From contig CACYKA010000015.1 of NCBI GenBank assembly GCA_902774795.1, positions 16,949 through 80,948 of the forward strand: a stretch of DNA of 64,000 bases. The letters run 5' to 3'. Source of the stretch: an uncultured Prevotellaceae bacterium. GTDB lineage: Bacteria > Bacteroidota > Bacteroidia > Bacteroidales > Bacteroidaceae. Below are positions 34,888 to 45,232 of the stretch, piece after piece (the stretch's first letter is position 1; each line of letters starts with the position of its first letter). A model generated the notes under the pieces. That model did no database searches. It was not told the DNA's origin and saw only the letters and a program-made list of their open reading frames with translations. A program made the translations under genes and the position numbers.

Positions 34888-35832
34888 ATGAGATTCTCTG
34901 TTACCATACCAGCCTACAAGTCGCAATACCTGCAGAATGCGATAGAGAGCGTTGTCAGTCAGACATATGCTGACTGGGAGCTGATTATCGTTGATGACTG
35001 CTCACCTGAGGATTTACGCTCCATTGTCGAACCCTTTCTTAACGACCAGCGTATTCGCTATTATCGCAATGAAAAGAATTGTGGGGCTGTTAATCTGGTG
35101 GACAATTGGAACATCTGTCTTGGTTACTGTACTGGCGACTATGTCATTTGCATAGGAGACGATGACCGATTATTGCCAGAGTGCTTAAATGAATATCGAA
35201 AAGTCATTGAGAAATATCCCAACCTGAATGTTTATCATGCTTGGACAGAGATAATAAATGAACAAGGAGAGGTTATAGATTTACAGGAGCCTCGACCAGA
35301 ATGGGAGTCTATGCTCTCATTACTTTGGAACCGCTGGGATTGCAGAGATTGGCAGTTTATTGGAGACTTCTGTTATGATACCGCTTATTTGAAAAGTATC
35401 GGAGGATATCATAAAATGCCATTAGCATGGGGATCCGATGATATCACTGCTGTTATTGCTGCAGAAGAAAAGGGAATCGCTAATACACAATCTTTCTGTT
35501 TTCAATATCGTATAAATAAGCTTACCATCAGTCGTTCTACAAAGAACACCAAATTGAAAATACAAGCAATATTGATGCAGAAAGAATGGTATTCCCGCCT
35601 ATTAGAAAAGCAGGCAACTAAAAAACTGTCATCTATTGATCTTAACTATTTTAGAACCATTGATAATAAGCAAACAAAGTTTTATCAAATGGTATTGGGA
35701 CAAATCTGTACTGACTATATAAAAGGGAACCCCATAAGACTGATTAAATGTTGCCTTTGGCTTAAAAGTTTCCATTGGTCTAAAGCAATATACCTTAAGT
35801 GGTACCTAAGTTCACTAAACAGTTTGCTATAA
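34888..35832 (+). CDS. Glycosyltransferase family 2
   Basis: 314 residues. GT-A opening FSVTIPAYKSQYLQNAIES, VDDCSPED and metal motif VICIGDDDRLLPE. The C-terminal third is basic and helical. First gene after an internal promoter. Confidence 0.9.
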   Translation: MRFSVTIPAYKSQYLQNAIESVVSQTYADWELIIVDDCSPEDLRSIVEPFLNDQRIRYYRNEKNCGAVNLVDNWNICLGYCTGDYVICIGDDDRLLPECLNEYRKVIEKYPNLNVYHAWTEIINEQGEVIDLQEPRPEWESMLSLLWNRWDCRDWQFIGDFCYDTAYLKSIGGYHKMPLAWGSDDITAVIAAEEKGIANTQSFCFQYRINKLTISRSTKNTKLKIQAILMQKEWYSRLLEKQATKKLSSIDLNYFRTIDNKQTKFYQMVLGQICTDYIKGNPIRLIKCCLWLKSFHWSKAIYLKWYLSSLNSLL

Positions 35833-35858
35833 GCTTTGGGAAATAAAACCTAATAATT

Positions 35859-37076
35859 ATGAATATTGTAATTCTTACACACTACTTACCATACCCCCTC
35901 ACCTCTGGTGGCGCTCAGGCTCAATACAACATGATTGACCAATTGCGCTCTCGACACAATATTACCCTAGTATTTAACGAGGGAAGCGGAAATACTATAC
36001 AGGCCATGAAACAACTGCAGGCACTATGGCCTGAGGTCAAAATAGTGGCCTATCGCTATTACAGGCAATTAAGTTGTTGGCGATTCGTCAGAGATAAAAT
36101 AATACGAGGACTCTTAGTTAAGTTTGCGCCCAAGAGCAGGATGCTTAAGATTGACCGTATATTGAAGCCTTACGGCCAATGGTTCTCTGATGACCAGATT
36201 CGGTTTACTCATAAGATTATCAAGGATGCCAAAGCTGATTTGGTACAGGTTGAATTCTTTCAGTGTATAGGGTGGAGCCATTATCTTCCTTCTGATATCA
36301 AGAAGGTTTTTGTTCATCATGAAGTCAATTTCATCAGGAATGAACGTTTTCTTAAGGACTTTAACTTATCTGCCAAAGAAAAGGAAGCTATGGCACAGAT
36401 GAAACAATATGAGATTGACAGTCTTAACAAGTATGACCATATCATTACCCTAACAGATACGGATTGTAAAATATTACAGAATCATAACGTTACAACACCA
36501 ATATCCGTTTCTTCTGCTGCAGTTTCATCAAAGCCCCTTCCTTATTGCGAATGGAAAGGAAAGATTATCTTTATTGGCAGTTATGCACACATCCCTAATA
36601 GAGAGGGCATGGATTGGTTTGTCAATCAAGTAGCTCCAGCTTTGACTGATGATACTCAGGTGGACATTATCGGAGCTTTATGGCCGCCTGAATACAACGA
36701 CCGTTTCGGGCATGTTCAACTACGTTCATTAGGATTTGTCGATGACTTGACGAAAGCAGCATATGGCAACATAATGATAGTACCATTACTGACAGGCAGT
36801 GGAATGCGTATGAAGATACTTGAGGCAATGGCTATGAGTATGCCAGTCATTACCACAACAGTCGGTGTAGAAGGTATTCCTCTTGTCGATGGAGAATCAT
36901 GTTTGATTGCCGACACGCCAGAGGCTTTTGCTCAAGCTATTAAGAAACTGAGTGAAGATGCCGTACTCCGCAGTAAGTTAGGCAAAGCTGCCAATCAAGT
37001 CTTTATGGATGCATACTCACCTCAGCAATTGGCAAAGGTGAGAGAAAAGATTTATTACCAAATAGTTGGCATTTAG
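35859..37076 (+). CDS. Glycosyltransferase family 4 (GT-B fold)
   Basis: 405 residues. N-terminal ILTHYLPYPLTSGGAQAQ, C-terminal Rossmann part IIFIGSYAHIPNREGMDWF, and the donor-site segment PLLTGSGMRMKILEAMAMSMPV ending in the E-x7-E region VEGIPLVDGE. Retaining GT-B transferase for the repeat unit. Confidence 0.9.
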   Translation: MNIVILTHYLPYPLTSGGAQAQYNMIDQLRSRHNITLVFNEGSGNTIQAMKQLQALWPEVKIVAYRYYRQLSCWRFVRDKIIRGLLVKFAPKSRMLKIDRILKPYGQWFSDDQIRFTHKIIKDAKADLVQVEFFQCIGWSHYLPSDIKKVFVHHEVNFIRNERFLKDFNLSAKEKEAMAQMKQYEIDSLNKYDHIITLTDTDCKILQNHNVTTPISVSSAAVSSKPLPYCEWKGKIIFIGSYAHIPNREGMDWFVNQVAPALTDDTQVDIIGALWPPEYNDRFGHVQLRSLGFVDDLTKAAYGNIMIVPLLTGSGMRMKILEAMAMSMPVITTTVGVEGIPLVDGESCLIADTPEAFAQAIKKLSEDAVLRSKLGKAANQVFMDAYSPQQLAKVREKIYYQIVGI

Positions 37077-37086
37077 AATTCTCTTG

Positions 37087-37788
37087 CTATTTCATCCATC
37101 TGGCTAAGACGTATCGTACTATCCAAAAGCGGTATTCCAGTTTTTGGAGTAGCGTCAAGGAACTTTTTCTCGTGGTCAAAGCAGAAAAATTGTTTCCATG
37201 ACGACGATAACGCAACAGTTTGTCTGAAATATAGGAAGTGTTATAATACAGGTCAGCGATTTGCCCTATCCAATAGTCATGCATGATAATGTGAGGTGGG
37301 AAAGGAAGCAGTTTCTTAAGTATCGTCCTCCGGAAGGCCATACAACATCCAATATATGTAGTATGATAGAGGGTTGGCCAGAACCCCTTATGAGGCTTGT
37401 ATATATCATAAAGGGACTTTCCCGTACTGACTGCATTTTCATCAGATATCCAGGCATCACTCACCACCAGGTCGTCATTTCTTAAGGCCTCCATCATCCG
37501 TTCTACCTTATTACTTTCCCAGACATCGTCCTGATCAGACAAGAACAGATAATCACCATTTGCATTCTTGATTGCATTCTCGAAGTTGTAAGTCAAACCT
37601 GTCTGAGGACCGTTAAAGACCTTAATGCGAGGATCATGAAATGATGCCACAACATCAAGGGTAGAATCTGTAGAGCCATCATCAGAAACGATGAGTTCGT
37701 CATCCTCACCCAACTGCTGCAAAATAGAAGAGACCTGCTCCTTTATATATTTTTCGCCATTATAAGTGGCGATACAAACGCTAATCAT
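37087..37788 (-). CDS. Glycosyltransferase family 2 on the opposite strand
   Basis: 233 residues from ATG 37788 (MISVCIATYNGEKYI). Motifs VSDDGSTDST and YLFLSDQDDVWES (DQDD metal site) and HDYWIG. It is the only gene of the locus on the minus strand. The -7 box TACCTTTG (37793-37800) is only 4 bases before the ATG, so the mRNA may be leaderless. The stop is 10 bp from the stop of the 35859 gene, convergent. Confidence 0.88.
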   Translation of the reverse strand: MISVCIATYNGEKYIKEQVSSILQQLGEDDELIVSDDGSTDSTLDVVASFHDPRIKVFNGPQTGLTYNFENAIKNANGDYLFLSDQDDVWESNKVERMMEALRNDDLVVSDAWISDENAVSTGKSLYDIYKPHKGFWPTLYHTTYIGCCMAFRRTILKKLLPFPPHIIMHDYWIGQIADLYYNTSYISDKLLRYRRHGNNFSALTTRKSSLTLLQKLEYRFWIVRYVLARWMK

Positions 37789-37792
37789 GCTA

Positions 37793-37800
37793 CAAAGGTA
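37793..37800 (-). promoter_or_regulatory. -7 box TACCTTTG next to the ATG of the minus-strand glycosyltransferase
   Basis: Good TAnnTTTG match but no TTTG at the standard distance; would give a leaderless or nearly leaderless transcript. Confidence 0.35.
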
Positions 37801-37884
37801 ATAAAAAAATAGCAAAGAAAGGTAATTTTGTCAAAAATATTACAATAAAGAACTGAAGTTTTCGTTTTATTAAGAAAAAAACAT

Positions 37885-39072
37885 ATGAGAATCTGCATAC
37901 TTACGCCCCGATTTCCATTTCCACAATATGGAGGAGATGCCTTGCGCATTAATGAAGTAGCGAGACATCTAAAGCAACAGGGGCATGAGCTTATTCTCGT
38001 TTCACTCTCGGACGAAAAAAACACTCCTTTAGAACGTGCTCATGAATTGTATGATAGAGTTTATTTCGTAAAACGGAATAGAATCATGTCACTTATCAAT
38101 GGGGCCACACATTTTATTAGCGGAAAGCCAATACAATGCGGGTACTACTATTCAAAAGCATATAAAGAATTACTGCAGAAAGTCATTGATAAAGAAAAGC
38201 CAGACCTTTACGTTTCTCACCTCCTGAGGATGGTGCCATATCTGTACGAATTGAATTTGGAAGATAAGTCAATAATAGAGATGACAGATGCCTTATCGAA
38301 GACCTATCTTCTCTCTTCCAACGCACAGGGTGTCGGGCTGCTGAAGTATGTTTACATTCTTGAACAACGACTAATTGCCAAATACGAGAAGTTTGTCGTA
38401 AAACACTTTCCCAAAGTAGTACTTGTATCACAAGCAGACATTGACTATCTCAAAGAGAGAATTCCAGGGGAAACCCCTTCTCTTGCACTACACAGCAATG
38501 GTGTAGGGTATATAGACGAGATTTCTACATCCTATAATGTTGACAAAATATGTTTCCTTGGGAATATGCGCTCAATGCAGAATCAGGATGCTGCTCTCTA
38601 TTTTGCAAAAGAAGTCTTCCCATTAGTTAAGAAACAACATCCAAATGCCAAATTCTATATTGTAGGGTCCCTACCCCCACCTAACATACAAGCCATTGCA
38701 TCAGACGATATAATCGTTACAGGTTTTGTTGAGGATTTGGAAGGTTTTATAAAAGATGCCTGTCTCTTGGTTGCACCTGTACGAGTAGCTGCCGGAATAC
38801 AAAACAAAGTATTAGTAGCTATGGGGTGTGGAATACCTGTAGTAATGACTTCACTCATATCACATGCCATACCAGAACTTAAGAACGGTGAGAATTGCCT
38901 GATAAGTGATGGAGCTGAAAACATTGCTGCGTCCTGCCACAAACTGATAACAAACCGAGAGGAGCGTAATTCTATCGCCATAAAAGGATACAATATGGTA
39001 AAGAGTTCATACTCATGGTATGAAAAGCTGAAGGGTTATGAAACCCTTAAGGAAAAAAATTGTAACCCTTAG
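37885..39072 (+). CDS. Glycosyltransferase family 4, last gene of the locus
   Basis: 395 residues. RICILTPRFPFPQYGGDALRI is the N-terminal GT-B glycine-loop, ICFLGNMRSMQNQDAALYF the second domain, and APVRVAAGIQNKVLVAMGCGIPVV the donor site with the acid in the usual place replaced by Gln/Asn-rich sequence (Q-N-K). Divergent from the minus-strand glycosyltransferase and followed by a terminator. Confidence 0.9.
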   Translation: MRICILTPRFPFPQYGGDALRINEVARHLKQQGHELILVSLSDEKNTPLERAHELYDRVYFVKRNRIMSLINGATHFISGKPIQCGYYYSKAYKELLQKVIDKEKPDLYVSHLLRMVPYLYELNLEDKSIIEMTDALSKTYLLSSNAQGVGLLKYVYILEQRLIAKYEKFVVKHFPKVVLVSQADIDYLKERIPGETPSLALHSNGVGYIDEISTSYNVDKICFLGNMRSMQNQDAALYFAKEVFPLVKKQHPNAKFYIVGSLPPPNIQAIASDDIIVTGFVEDLEGFIKDACLLVAPVRVAAGIQNKVLVAMGCGIPVVMTSLISHAIPELKNGENCLISDGAENIAASCHKLITNREERNSIAIKGYNMVKSSYSWYEKLKGYETLKEKNCNP

Positions 39073-39080
39073 AAGGCGCA

Positions 39081-39109
39081 AATATTCCCAGCCTTGGGAA
39101 TATTTTTTC
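39081..39109 (+). terminator. Terminator of the polysaccharide locus
   Basis: Perfect 10-bp stem aatattccca / tgggaatatt (39081-39090, 39095-39104) followed by tttttc. Then come two direct copies of ttttcataggcatg (39105-39120, 39127-39142). Confidence 0.85.
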
Positions 39110-39172
39110 ATAGGCATGCAACAAATTTTTCATAGGCATGTAGCAAAAAAAGCCTAACATATGCCCTTTTTC

Positions 39173-39203
39173 TTGCACAATTGAAAAATTATTTATAATT
39201 TTG
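39173..39203 (+). promoter_or_regulatory. Consensus promoter of the DUF1599-tpiA-xth operon
   Basis: TTG (39173-39175), 20 bases, TAATTTTG (39196-39203), 34 bases before the ATG. Confidence 0.7.
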
Positions 39204-39237
39204 CAAAAAATTTCTGCGTAACTGCTCATGCGATATT

Positions 39238-39780
39238 ATGAATAAGCCAAATACAAACAAACAATTCCAGGAAGCAATGGCTCAATGTCGGGAGATATTC
39301 TCAAAGAAACTCTACGACTACAAACCGTCATGGCGCATGCTGAGACCGTCATCGCTTACCGACCAGCTCTTTATCAAGGCTAAGCGCATCAGGACGCTTG
39401 AAGTAACGGGAGAATCGCTGGTGGGCGAAGGTATTCTGCCAGAGTTCATGGCCCTGATAAACTACGGCATCATAGGACTCATACAGCTTGCGAAAGGATA
39501 TGCTGACAAGGTCGATATGACCAACGATGAGGCTATGGCGCTGTACGACGAATATGCAAGAGAGTGTCTTGAGTTGATGCAGAAGAAGAACCACGACTAC
39601 GGAGAGGCTTGGCGCGACATGAGAGTAAGTTCCTATACGGACATCATTCTCACGAAACTGGAGCGCATAAAGGAGATTGAGGACAAAAACGGATTGACCA
39701 TAGCATCAGAAGGCATTGACTCCAACATAATGGACATCATTAATTATTCTGTCTTTGCCGTCATCAAGCTCTCATGCTGA
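39238..39780 (+). CDS. DUF1599 / nucleotide-modification-associated domain protein
   Basis: 180 residues built of two copies of the domain: residues about 5-90 (KLYDYKPSWRMLRPSSLTDQ) and 105-180 (KKNHDYGEAWRDMRVSSYTD). The DYG-W-R signature and helices resemble MazG-like all-alpha NTP hydrolases, so a nucleotide substrate is possible. First gene of a five-gene operon conserved in Bacteroides next to tpiA. Stop overlaps the next start by 7 bp. Confidence 0.85.
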   Translation: MNKPNTNKQFQEAMAQCREIFSKKLYDYKPSWRMLRPSSLTDQLFIKAKRIRTLEVTGESLVGEGILPEFMALINYGIIGLIQLAKGYADKVDMTNDEAMALYDEYARECLELMQKKNHDYGEAWRDMRVSSYTDIILTKLERIKEIEDKNGLTIASEGIDSNIMDIINYSVFAVIKLSC

Positions 39781-40892
39781 AAGTCATTGTCAACATAGCG
39801 AGATTCATTACTGCTGCAGTATTCCTGTTCTCCGGATTTGTAAAAGCCGTTGATCCGCTTGGCACACAATACAAGCTGCAGGACTACATCGAGGCTATGG
39901 GAATCTCCAATGACTGGGTGAATGACTGGCAGACATTAGGTGGGGCAATATTACTGGCATTGGTCGAATTCATTATCGGAGCGATGCTGCTGTTTGCCAT
40001 CAACCGACGCGTTATTTCAAAGATTGCACTGTTGTTTATGCTAATCATGACGGCTCTTACCGTATGGATATACATAGAAGACCCCGTCAGTGATTGCGGA
40101 TGTTTCGGCGATGCCATAATACTAAGCAATGGAGAGACTTTGCTGAAAAACATCTTTCTCCTTGCAGCCACCATAACAATTGCCTGGCGTCCATTGCTTA
40201 TGCCACGCTTCATATCGCTGAAGAACCAATGGCTGATATTCAACTTCTCCACATTCGGCATACTGGCACTGGCAGCATATTCATTATATTACCTGCCTCC
40301 AATAGACTTCCGCCCTTATCACATCGGAGCCAACATCTATGAGGGAATGATAATACCGGAGGGTGCTGAACAACCGGTGATAGAAACGACATTCATCATG
40401 GAGAAAAATGGAGAACGGAAAGAGTTTAGCCTGGAAGAATATCCTGACAGCACATGGACATTCGTTGACACTAAGACAAAGATTATCAAAAAAGGCTATG
40501 AGCCTCCCATCCACGATTTCAGCATAGTAAGGCTGTTTGATGACAGGGACATAACAGAATTAGTATTGAGGCATAAGGGATATACCTTGTTGCTGATTGC
40601 TCCCCATCTGGAGAATGCTGACGACGGATGCTTCGGCAAGATTGACGAGATATATGAATACTCCCTTGAGAAGAACATACCGTTCTACTGTCTTACGGCA
40701 AGTATTGGAGAAGGAATAGAACACTGGATAGAAATCACTGGGGCAGAATATCCTTTCTGCAATACAGACGAAACAACGCTGAAGACCATCATAAGAAGCA
40801 ATCCAGGGTTGGTAATGCTTAAAGACGGAGTGGTCGTAGGAAAGTGGAGTCACAACGACTTGCCTGACAAGGAAGAGTTGAAAGAAATATAA
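39774..40892 (+). CDS. DoxX/MauE-like membrane protein with a C-terminal thioredoxin-like domain
   Basis: 372 residues. Four membrane helices in the first 150 residues (FITAAVFLFSGFVKAVDP is the DoxX-type opening), one more at about 160, then a soluble domain. CGCFGD (about residue 105) and DDGCFGK (about 285) offer cysteines for redox chemistry; the C-terminal part ends LVMLKDGVVVGKWS, a thioredoxin-fold strand. Likely handles envelope disulphide or quinone redox; reaction unproven. Confidence 0.82.
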   Translation: MLKVIVNIARFITAAVFLFSGFVKAVDPLGTQYKLQDYIEAMGISNDWVNDWQTLGGAILLALVEFIIGAMLLFAINRRVISKIALLFMLIMTALTVWIYIEDPVSDCGCFGDAIILSNGETLLKNIFLLAATITIAWRPLLMPRFISLKNQWLIFNFSTFGILALAAYSLYYLPPIDFRPYHIGANIYEGMIIPEGAEQPVIETTFIMEKNGERKEFSLEEYPDSTWTFVDTKTKIIKKGYEPPIHDFSIVRLFDDRDITELVLRHKGYTLLLIAPHLENADDGCFGKIDEIYEYSLEKNIPFYCLTASIGEGIEHWIEITGAEYPFCNTDETTLKTIIRSNPGLVMLKDGVVVGKWSHNDLPDKEELKEI

Positions 40893-40955
40893 GAAAACGA
40901 ACAACTAAAGGACATCTGTAATACAGAGTATAACACTTATAAAATTAGAACAACT

Positions 40956-41708
40956 ATGAGAAAGAAAATCGTAGCAGGTAACTGGAAGATGAACAAGAAC
41001 CTGCAGGAGGGCGTAGCTCTCGCAAAGGAACTGACAGAAGTAGTGAAGAATCCTAACTGTGGCGTTATCATCGGCACACCATTCATTCACCTTGCAAGCG
41101 TTGCAGACGTTATCAAGGGCAGCTGCATCGAGCTCAGTGCAGAGAACTGTGCAGACAAGGCTTCAGGCGCTTACACTGGAGAGGTTAGTGCAGAGATGGT
41201 TAAATCTACTGGCGCACAGTATGTTATCCTGGGTCACTCAGAGCGTCGTGAATACTATCACGAAACACCTGAAATCCTGAAGGAGAAGGTTGAACTGGCA
41301 CTGGCTAACGGCCTGAAGGTTATCTTCTGCATTGGCGAATCACTCGCTGAGCGCGAGGCTAACAAGCAGAACGAAGTAGTAAAGGCAGAACTGGCAGGCA
41401 GCGTATTCCATCTCTCAGCAGAGCAGTGGAAGAACATCATCATTGCTTACGAACCAATCTGGGCTATTGGCACAGGTAAGACTGCAACAGCAGAACAGGC
41501 AGAAGAGATTCATGCATACATCCGTTCATGCGTAGCAGAGGTATATGGTGCACAGGTTGCAGACGACACCACAATTCTTTATGGCGGTTCTTGCAAGGCA
41601 AGCAATGCTCCTGAACTCTTCGCTAAGCCTGACATTGACGGCGGCCTCATCGGCGGCGCTTCACTCAAGGCTGCAGATTTCAAGGGTATTATCGACGCTT
41701 GGGGATAA
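40956..41708 (+). CDS. tpiA: Triose-phosphate isomerase
   Basis: Interconverts dihydroxyacetone phosphate and glyceraldehyde 3-phosphate. 250 residues, usual length. NWKMNKN (catalytic Lys), VILGHSERR (electrophile His), [14 protein letters not shown] (catalytic Glu and flexible loop), GGLIGGASL (phosphate loop). Codon use is more biased than in its neighbours, as expected for a highly expressed glycolytic gene. Confidence 0.98.
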   Translation: MRKKIVAGNWKMNKNLQEGVALAKELTEVVKNPNCGVIIGTPFIHLASVADVIKGSCIELSAENCADKASGAYTGEVSAEMVKSTGAQYVILGHSERREYYHETPEILKEKVELALANGLKVIFCIGESLAEREANKQNEVVKAELAGSVFHLSAEQWKNIIIAYEPIWAIGTGKTATAEQAEEIHAYIRSCVAEVYGAQVADDTTILYGGSCKASNAPELFAKPDIDGGLIGGASLKAADFKGIIDAWG

Positions 41709-41711
41709 ATA

Positions 41712-42272
41712 ATGAAAAAACTATTAGCAATATTCTGTCTGGCATTGGTAGCGATAACTACCAATGCACAGACTTTTCTCGATAACCTCCGCAAAGAAGA
41801 GCCAAGACAAGGTGTCGTAACTGTTACGGAAGATGCGGAGATAGACTCTCTTGTCAATGGTAACGGAGGTCCTGTAGTACCAGACCCTAACGCCACTGTA
41901 GTCCAACCCCACAAAAGGGAGGAAGTAAAGAAAACTCCTGAAGAGGAAGAAGCTGAAAATCTTGAGAAAATGCTTGACACCCGTAAAAAGGTGATGAGCA
42001 ATTCATACAAGACACAGGGCTACAGAATTCAGGTCTTCTCTGGAGGCAGCACCCGCAGCGATCGTCAGAAGGCAGAGACGACAGGTGCTGTAATGAAGTC
42101 CAACTTCCCTAATGAGCCTATATATGTACACTTCTATTCTCCGTCATGGAAATGCCGCATGGGCAACTATAAGACCGCAGAAGAAGCACGCTCAATATTG
42201 GCACAGGTAAAGAAATTAGGTTATAAGGATGCCTGCATAATAAAAGGAACCATCACATTACGCAGAAAGTGA
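41712..42272 (+). CDS. Secreted SPOR-domain protein
   Basis: 186 residues with a signal peptide ending TTNAQ. An acidic linker lies at about residues 70-95. The SPOR domain (about 105-185) has [20 protein letters not shown] and [19 protein letters not shown]. Binds glycan strands lacking stem peptides, usually at the division site. Four bases after tpiA; ends 4 bp into xth. Confidence 0.9.
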   Translation: MKKLLAIFCLALVAITTNAQTFLDNLRKEEPRQGVVTVTEDAEIDSLVNGNGGPVVPDPNATVVQPHKREEVKKTPEEEEAENLEKMLDTRKKVMSNSYKTQGYRIQVFSGGSTRSDRQKAETTGAVMKSNFPNEPIYVHFYSPSWKCRMGNYKTAEEARSILAQVKKLGYKDACIIKGTITLRRK

Positions 42273-43021
42273 AATTCATATCTTGGAACGTCAACGGGTT
42301 AAGGGCCTGTGTTGGCAAAGGCTTCGAAAGTATCTTTAACGAACTGGACGCAGATTTTTTCTGTCTTCAGGAGACAAAGATGCAGGCAGGGCAGTTAGAT
42401 TTAGCTTTCTTGGGCTATGACTCCTATTGGAACTATGCCGAGAAGAAGGGCTATTCCGGCACTGCAATATACACGAAGCATAAGCCTTTGTCTGTACGTT
42501 ATGGCATTGGCATAGAAGAACACGACCATGAGGGACGAGTAATTACCTTGGAGTATGAAGATTTCTTCTTCATCACTGTATATGTCCCCAATGCACAGGA
42601 CGGACTGAAACGCCTTGACTACCGCATGAAGTGGGAAGACGACTTCCTTAGCTACATTAAAGAATTGGACAAGCAGAAGCCTGTTATCTTCTGCGGTGAC
42701 CTTAATGTGGCGCATGAAGAGATAGACCTGAAGAATCCGAAGACAAACCATAATAATCCAGGATTCACAGACGAAGAACGCGAGAAATTCTCCACACTTC
42801 TGCAATCCGGTTTCAAGGACACTTTCCGTACGCTGCATCCTGATGACCCCACATATTCTTGGTGGTCATACCGTTTTCATGCACGCGAAAAGAACGTAGG
42901 GTGGCGTATTGATTACTTCGTGGTATCAGAAAGGCTGATGCCACAAGTGACATCAGCCTCTATTCTTACGGAGGTTATGGGCTCCGATCATTGCCCTGTA
43001 GAATTGATACTCGGTAAATAG
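42269..43021 (+). CDS. xth: Exodeoxyribonuclease III / AP endonuclease
   Basis: 250 residues, EEP fold. [21 protein letters not shown] (metal Glu), [18 protein letters not shown] (catalytic Asp and Asn), [10 protein letters not shown] and GSDHCPVEL (catalytic His). Start is GTG or an equivalent codon overlapping the SPOR gene (gtgaaattc at 42269). Repairs abasic sites. Its last 34 bp overlap the convergent lyase gene. Confidence 0.96.
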   Translation: MKFISWNVNGLRACVGKGFESIFNELDADFFCLQETKMQAGQLDLAFLGYDSYWNYAEKKGYSGTAIYTKHKPLSVRYGIGIEEHDHEGRVITLEYEDFFFITVYVPNAQDGLKRLDYRMKWEDDFLSYIKELDKQKPVIFCGDLNVAHEEIDLKNPKTNHNNPGFTDEEREKFSTLLQSGFKDTFRTLHPDDPTYSWWSYRFHAREKNVGWRIDYFVVSERLMPQVTSASILTEVMGSDHCPVELILGK

Positions 43022-45048
43022 TATCCAAGATGCGGTGGCTGGTTATATGCCACATTCTGCCAACATATTCCCATACGGTAGATATGGTCGTGCATCAATG
43101 TAACCACACGATATTCCGTAGGAATATTTGTCGTAAATATATTCAAGTGCGAATTGTCACTTGCATCATAGAGAATAATCTCTTCACGCCAGTCTCCAAA
43201 CAAATCAGCCTGTAGGCATGGAGTTGCCTTTGTGCCGTTGCACGAAGCAGAATTACCATAATTGCTGAAAGAGAAAATACTCTGTGTCCCATCTCCCATC
43301 CATTTTGCAACATAATAGTTTTGCTGACGACGCGGCATCTGTCCCCAGTCCTGCATACGCCTAGATCTCAGAGTATCCTGTCCCATCTGAGGGGGACGTT
43401 GTCCTCGCTGGCGGTCACGATCCATGCCATTCCTCTGTCCACGCTGTCCGCGTGGGCCCTGAAACGCATCATTACCCCATGAACCAGGCCTTTGTCCGAT
43501 TCTTCCATTACCTATTAGCTCATCGAGCAAATCACCGTCCCAATATATTCTGAAGTTCTGCGGTGTCCAATCCCGGGTTTCCGCAATCAGGGATCCATCT
43601 ACAGCAAATACTTTCTTCTCCCCTGAACACCACATCTCACTACCCCTGTGGAAACCGTCTATATCAGCAGAAATTCCACGGCCAGTATCTTCCTTTGCAT
43701 AGGTGCGGAAAAGGATTTCACCAGTACGGGCATCACTAAGAGCAGAGCCGTGCTGGCCACTCTCATACACCATATAATATTCCAAGCCCTTCCTGTCTGG
43801 GTCCAAATCTCCCAGATGCTGTGCATCACCATGTCCAAGACCTGTATTATAAAGAGTCTTACCATCATCGTCAACAGCTGCAGCACCATATATTATTTCG
43901 TCCTTGCCATCATTATCCACATCGCCTACGGCAATGCTATGAGCACCCTGTCCGAAAACAGAATCAGGACCAGGGGTCTCACTCTTATGCAGCCAGCGTG
44001 TCTTCAATTCCTTGCCGTCGAAATCGACAGCCCACAGATATGCTCTGGTGTAGTATCCACGGCACATCACTGCAGAAGGATTTTCTTTCTTGCCTCCAAG
44101 GAAGGCGACACAAGCAAGATATCGCTCTCCCCTATTGCCTATGCCTTTATTGTCACCCCACTCATGTGAAGCATACTTAGGTGCGCCTCCTACTCCAAAG
44201 GCTCTGTTGGGATTATAGAATATAGTATGTACAGCATGTCCGTCCTTACCTGCAAATACCGTCAGATATTCAGGACCGTCTATTACATGTCCAGTCCTAT
44301 GACGGTAATCAGCCTCATTGTCCGTATTTTTTATCTCGTCATCTGTTGCAGCGAGAGTAACATAATCTCCTTTGCCATCCTTTGAGCCTGGTGCCGTCTT
44401 GCATATCAGCTCAGCTTTGCCATCACCATCGAAATCATACACCATAAACTGGGTATAATGGGCGCCGGCACGTATATTCTTACCCAAAGACACTCGCCAC
44501 ATCAGAATGCCCTCTGGCTTATAGCAGTCAAGATAAACCTCGCCAGTATATCCTGCATGAGAATTGTCATGAGAATTACTCGGATCCCACTTCAGTATTA
44601 TCTCATATTCACCATCACCATCTACATCCGCAGCAGAACAGTCATTAGGGGTATAGGTGCATGTACTGCCATCAGGCATCTCCTGCTCCAACGGACGTAT
44701 CAGCGGCACTGAAAGATAAGGCTTATCCCATGGTATCACCTCTTCGCTGGTTTCTTCTACAGAGCCCTTGACAATTGCCTGGACACTATAGCGACTGCTT
44801 GCATCGCCTAATGTATCAGTAAAACATGTCTCGCGCGCCAATTCCTTGGCAATAATCTCGCCATTACGCAGCAAATTAAAAGTTGTCTTGGGAGCATCCG
44901 TTGACAAGAAACGCCAACTTATAAAGTTACCCTTCTCTGCTGGCAACGCTACAACACCACGCGAAAGACGCTCTGTATATGTCTGTGCCGACACACAAAG
45001 TGCAAAAGAGAAAAGGCAGAAAGAAATAAGTAAATTTAGTTTTCTCAT
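42988..45048 (-). CDS. Rhamnogalacturonan lyase, polysaccharide lyase family 11
   Basis: 686 residues with a signal peptide ending CVSAQ. Eight-bladed propeller with calcium motifs of the DxDGDG type ([51 protein letters not shown]). The Arg/Gly/Gln-rich stretch at about residues 530-580 ([19 protein letters not shown]) is not normal for the family. Start 45048 is taken at MRKLNLL, since it gives a signal peptide; a longer frame to 45087 exists. Cleaves rhamnogalacturonan I backbone at the cell surface. Divergent from an uptake gene. Confidence 0.93.
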   Translation of the reverse strand: MRKLNLLISFCLFSFALCVSAQTYTERLSRGVVALPAEKGNFISWRFLSTDAPKTTFNLLRNGEIIAKELARETCFTDTLGDASSRYSVQAIVKGSVEETSEEVIPWDKPYLSVPLIRPLEQEMPDGSTCTYTPNDCSAADVDGDGEYEIILKWDPSNSHDNSHAGYTGEVYLDCYKPEGILMWRVSLGKNIRAGAHYTQFMVYDFDGDGKAELICKTAPGSKDGKGDYVTLAATDDEIKNTDNEADYRHRTGHVIDGPEYLTVFAGKDGHAVHTIFYNPNRAFGVGGAPKYASHEWGDNKGIGNRGERYLACVAFLGGKKENPSAVMCRGYYTRAYLWAVDFDGKELKTRWLHKSETPGPDSVFGQGAHSIAVGDVDNDGKDEIIYGAAAVDDDGKTLYNTGLGHGDAQHLGDLDPDRKGLEYYMVYESGQHGSALSDARTGEILFRTYAKEDTGRGISADIDGFHRGSEMWCSGEKKVFAVDGSLIAETRDWTPQNFRIYWDGDLLDELIGNGRIGQRPGSWGNDAFQGPRGQRGQRNGMDRDRQRGQRPPQMGQDTLRSRRMQDWGQMPRRQQNYYVAKWMGDGTQSIFSFSNYGNSASCNGTKATPCLQADLFGDWREEIILYDASDNSHLNIFTTNIPTEYRVVTLMHDHIYRMGICWQNVAYNQPPHLGYYLPSINSTGQ

Positions 45049-45144
45049 AGGGTCTCTAGTAGTATAATCATGATTATCGATATACATATATAGACGTGCA
45101 CAAGAAAGAAAAGGTTAAGTTAATTTTTCTTAATAAAATCAAAG

Positions 45145-45156
45145 CTTGAATTCAAG
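45145..45156. promoter_or_regulatory. 12-bp perfect palindrome between lyase and transporter genes
   Basis: cttgaattcaag, 27 bases before the -7 box of the transporter gene and in the shared divergent region; possible operator, unproven. Confidence 0.35.
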
Positions 45157-45182
45157 ATGTATGTGATTAGGAGTTTTTTTCG

Positions 45183-45190
45183 TACTTTTG
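45183..45190 (+). promoter_or_regulatory. -7 box TACTTTTG for the MFS transporter
   Basis: Good TAnnTTTG match 42 bases before the ATG; -33 region weak. Confidence 0.45.
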
Positions 45191-45232
45191 CAAAACTATT
45201 TTACGTATTATCTAACTAACACAATAAGATAT

